In this document: one piece after another, positions 5,588 through 5,647 of the stretch
Position numbering within the stretch: position 1 is the stretch's first letter
Layout: the number at the start of each line of letters is the position of its first letter
Source of the DNA: an uncultured bacterium
Lineage (GTDB): Bacteria; Bacillota; Clostridia; Oscillospirales; Ruminococcaceae
DNA length: 5,647 nt
NCBI GenBank assembly: GCA_905215595.1
Contig: CAJMQZ010000121.1
Location: 1 to 5,647 of the forward strand
Direction: 5' to 3'
Notes under the pieces: generated by a model
What the model saw: only the letters and a program-made list of their open reading frames with translations
What the model was told of the DNA's origin: nothing
Database searches by the model: none
Made by a program: the position numbers and the translations under genes

Positions 5588-5647
5588 GTAATATCAAGCT
5601 CTCTGCGGTACCACTCTCGTTGGCGTGCTGTGCACACCCTCTCACGG
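5571..5647 (-). promoter_or_regulatory. T-box riboswitch, 3' part: stem III-like hairpin, T-box and antiterminator
   Basis: The 18-nt sequence AACGAGAGTGGTACCGCA (5621-5604, minus strand) matches the T-box consensus AANNAGGGTGGNACCGCG. The antiterminator is CGAGAG (5619-5614) with CTCTTG (5576-5571), and GCAGAG (5606-5601) with CTTTGT (5582-5577). Between the first arms lies the 7-nt bulge TGGTACC (5613-5607), where uncharged tRNA binds. The UGGU there would pair with a tRNA ending ACCA, so the discriminator is A73, consistent with tRNA-Ile, -Leu and -Val but not unique to them. Just upstream, GGTGTGC-ACA-GCACGCC (5638-5622) fits stem III. Stem I with the specifier codon and the operon promoter lie beyond 5647, so the amino acid sensed cannot be read here. 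Confidence 0.92.

Overview
The window is a branched-chain amino acid biosynthesis operon on the minus strand, from a high-GC, low-GC-lineage-type (Firmicutes) anaerobe. Three things point that way: a T-box leader in front of the operon, AGGAG-type ribosome binding sites on every gene, and an oxygen-sensitive-type dihydroxy-acid dehydratase. The intergenic palindromic repeat resembles repeats I associate with Faecalibacterium and related Oscillospiraceae/Ruminococcaceae. That genus assignment is from memory and is an inference.

Layout in transcription order (right to left). At the right edge (5647 to about 5539) lies the 3' half of a T-box riboswitch: a stem III-like hairpin, the T-box sequence, an antiterminator and an overlapping intrinsic terminator. 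Stem I and the specifier codon lie outside the window. Then come ilvB (acetolactate synthase catalytic subunit, 5482-3818), ilvN (regulatory ACT subunit, 3802-3230, with an unusual C-terminal tail) and ilvC (ketol-acid reductoisomerase, 3143-2124). A 221-bp gap (1903-2123) follows, holding a 122-bp palindromic MITE/BIME-like element and a terminator-like hairpin. Last is ilvD (dihydroxy-acid dehydratase, 1902-244). Two tandem terminators (191-232 and 141-171) close the operon. A near-consensus promoter with an extended -10 and an A-tract UP element then drives a tRNA-Tyr gene whose 5' half is at 1-43 and which runs off the left edge.

The four enzymes perform the shared steps of valine and isoleucine synthesis (and supply the leucine precursor): IlvBN makes acetolactate or acetohydroxybutyrate, IlvC isomerises and reduces it, and IlvD dehydrates the diol to the 2-keto acid. 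The final transaminase, threonine deaminase and leu genes are not in the window. Expected control is at two levels: antitermination by an uncharged tRNA at the T-box, and valine feedback through the IlvN ACT domain. The ilvC/ilvD gap may set a separate, lower level of ilvD expression.

I found no new defence, mobile or secretion system. The points worth a second look are regulatory: the T-box switch and an extra complementary pair around it, the repeat element plus attenuator-like hairpin inside the operon, the IlvN tail with flanking hairpins, and the cysteine cluster of IlvD.
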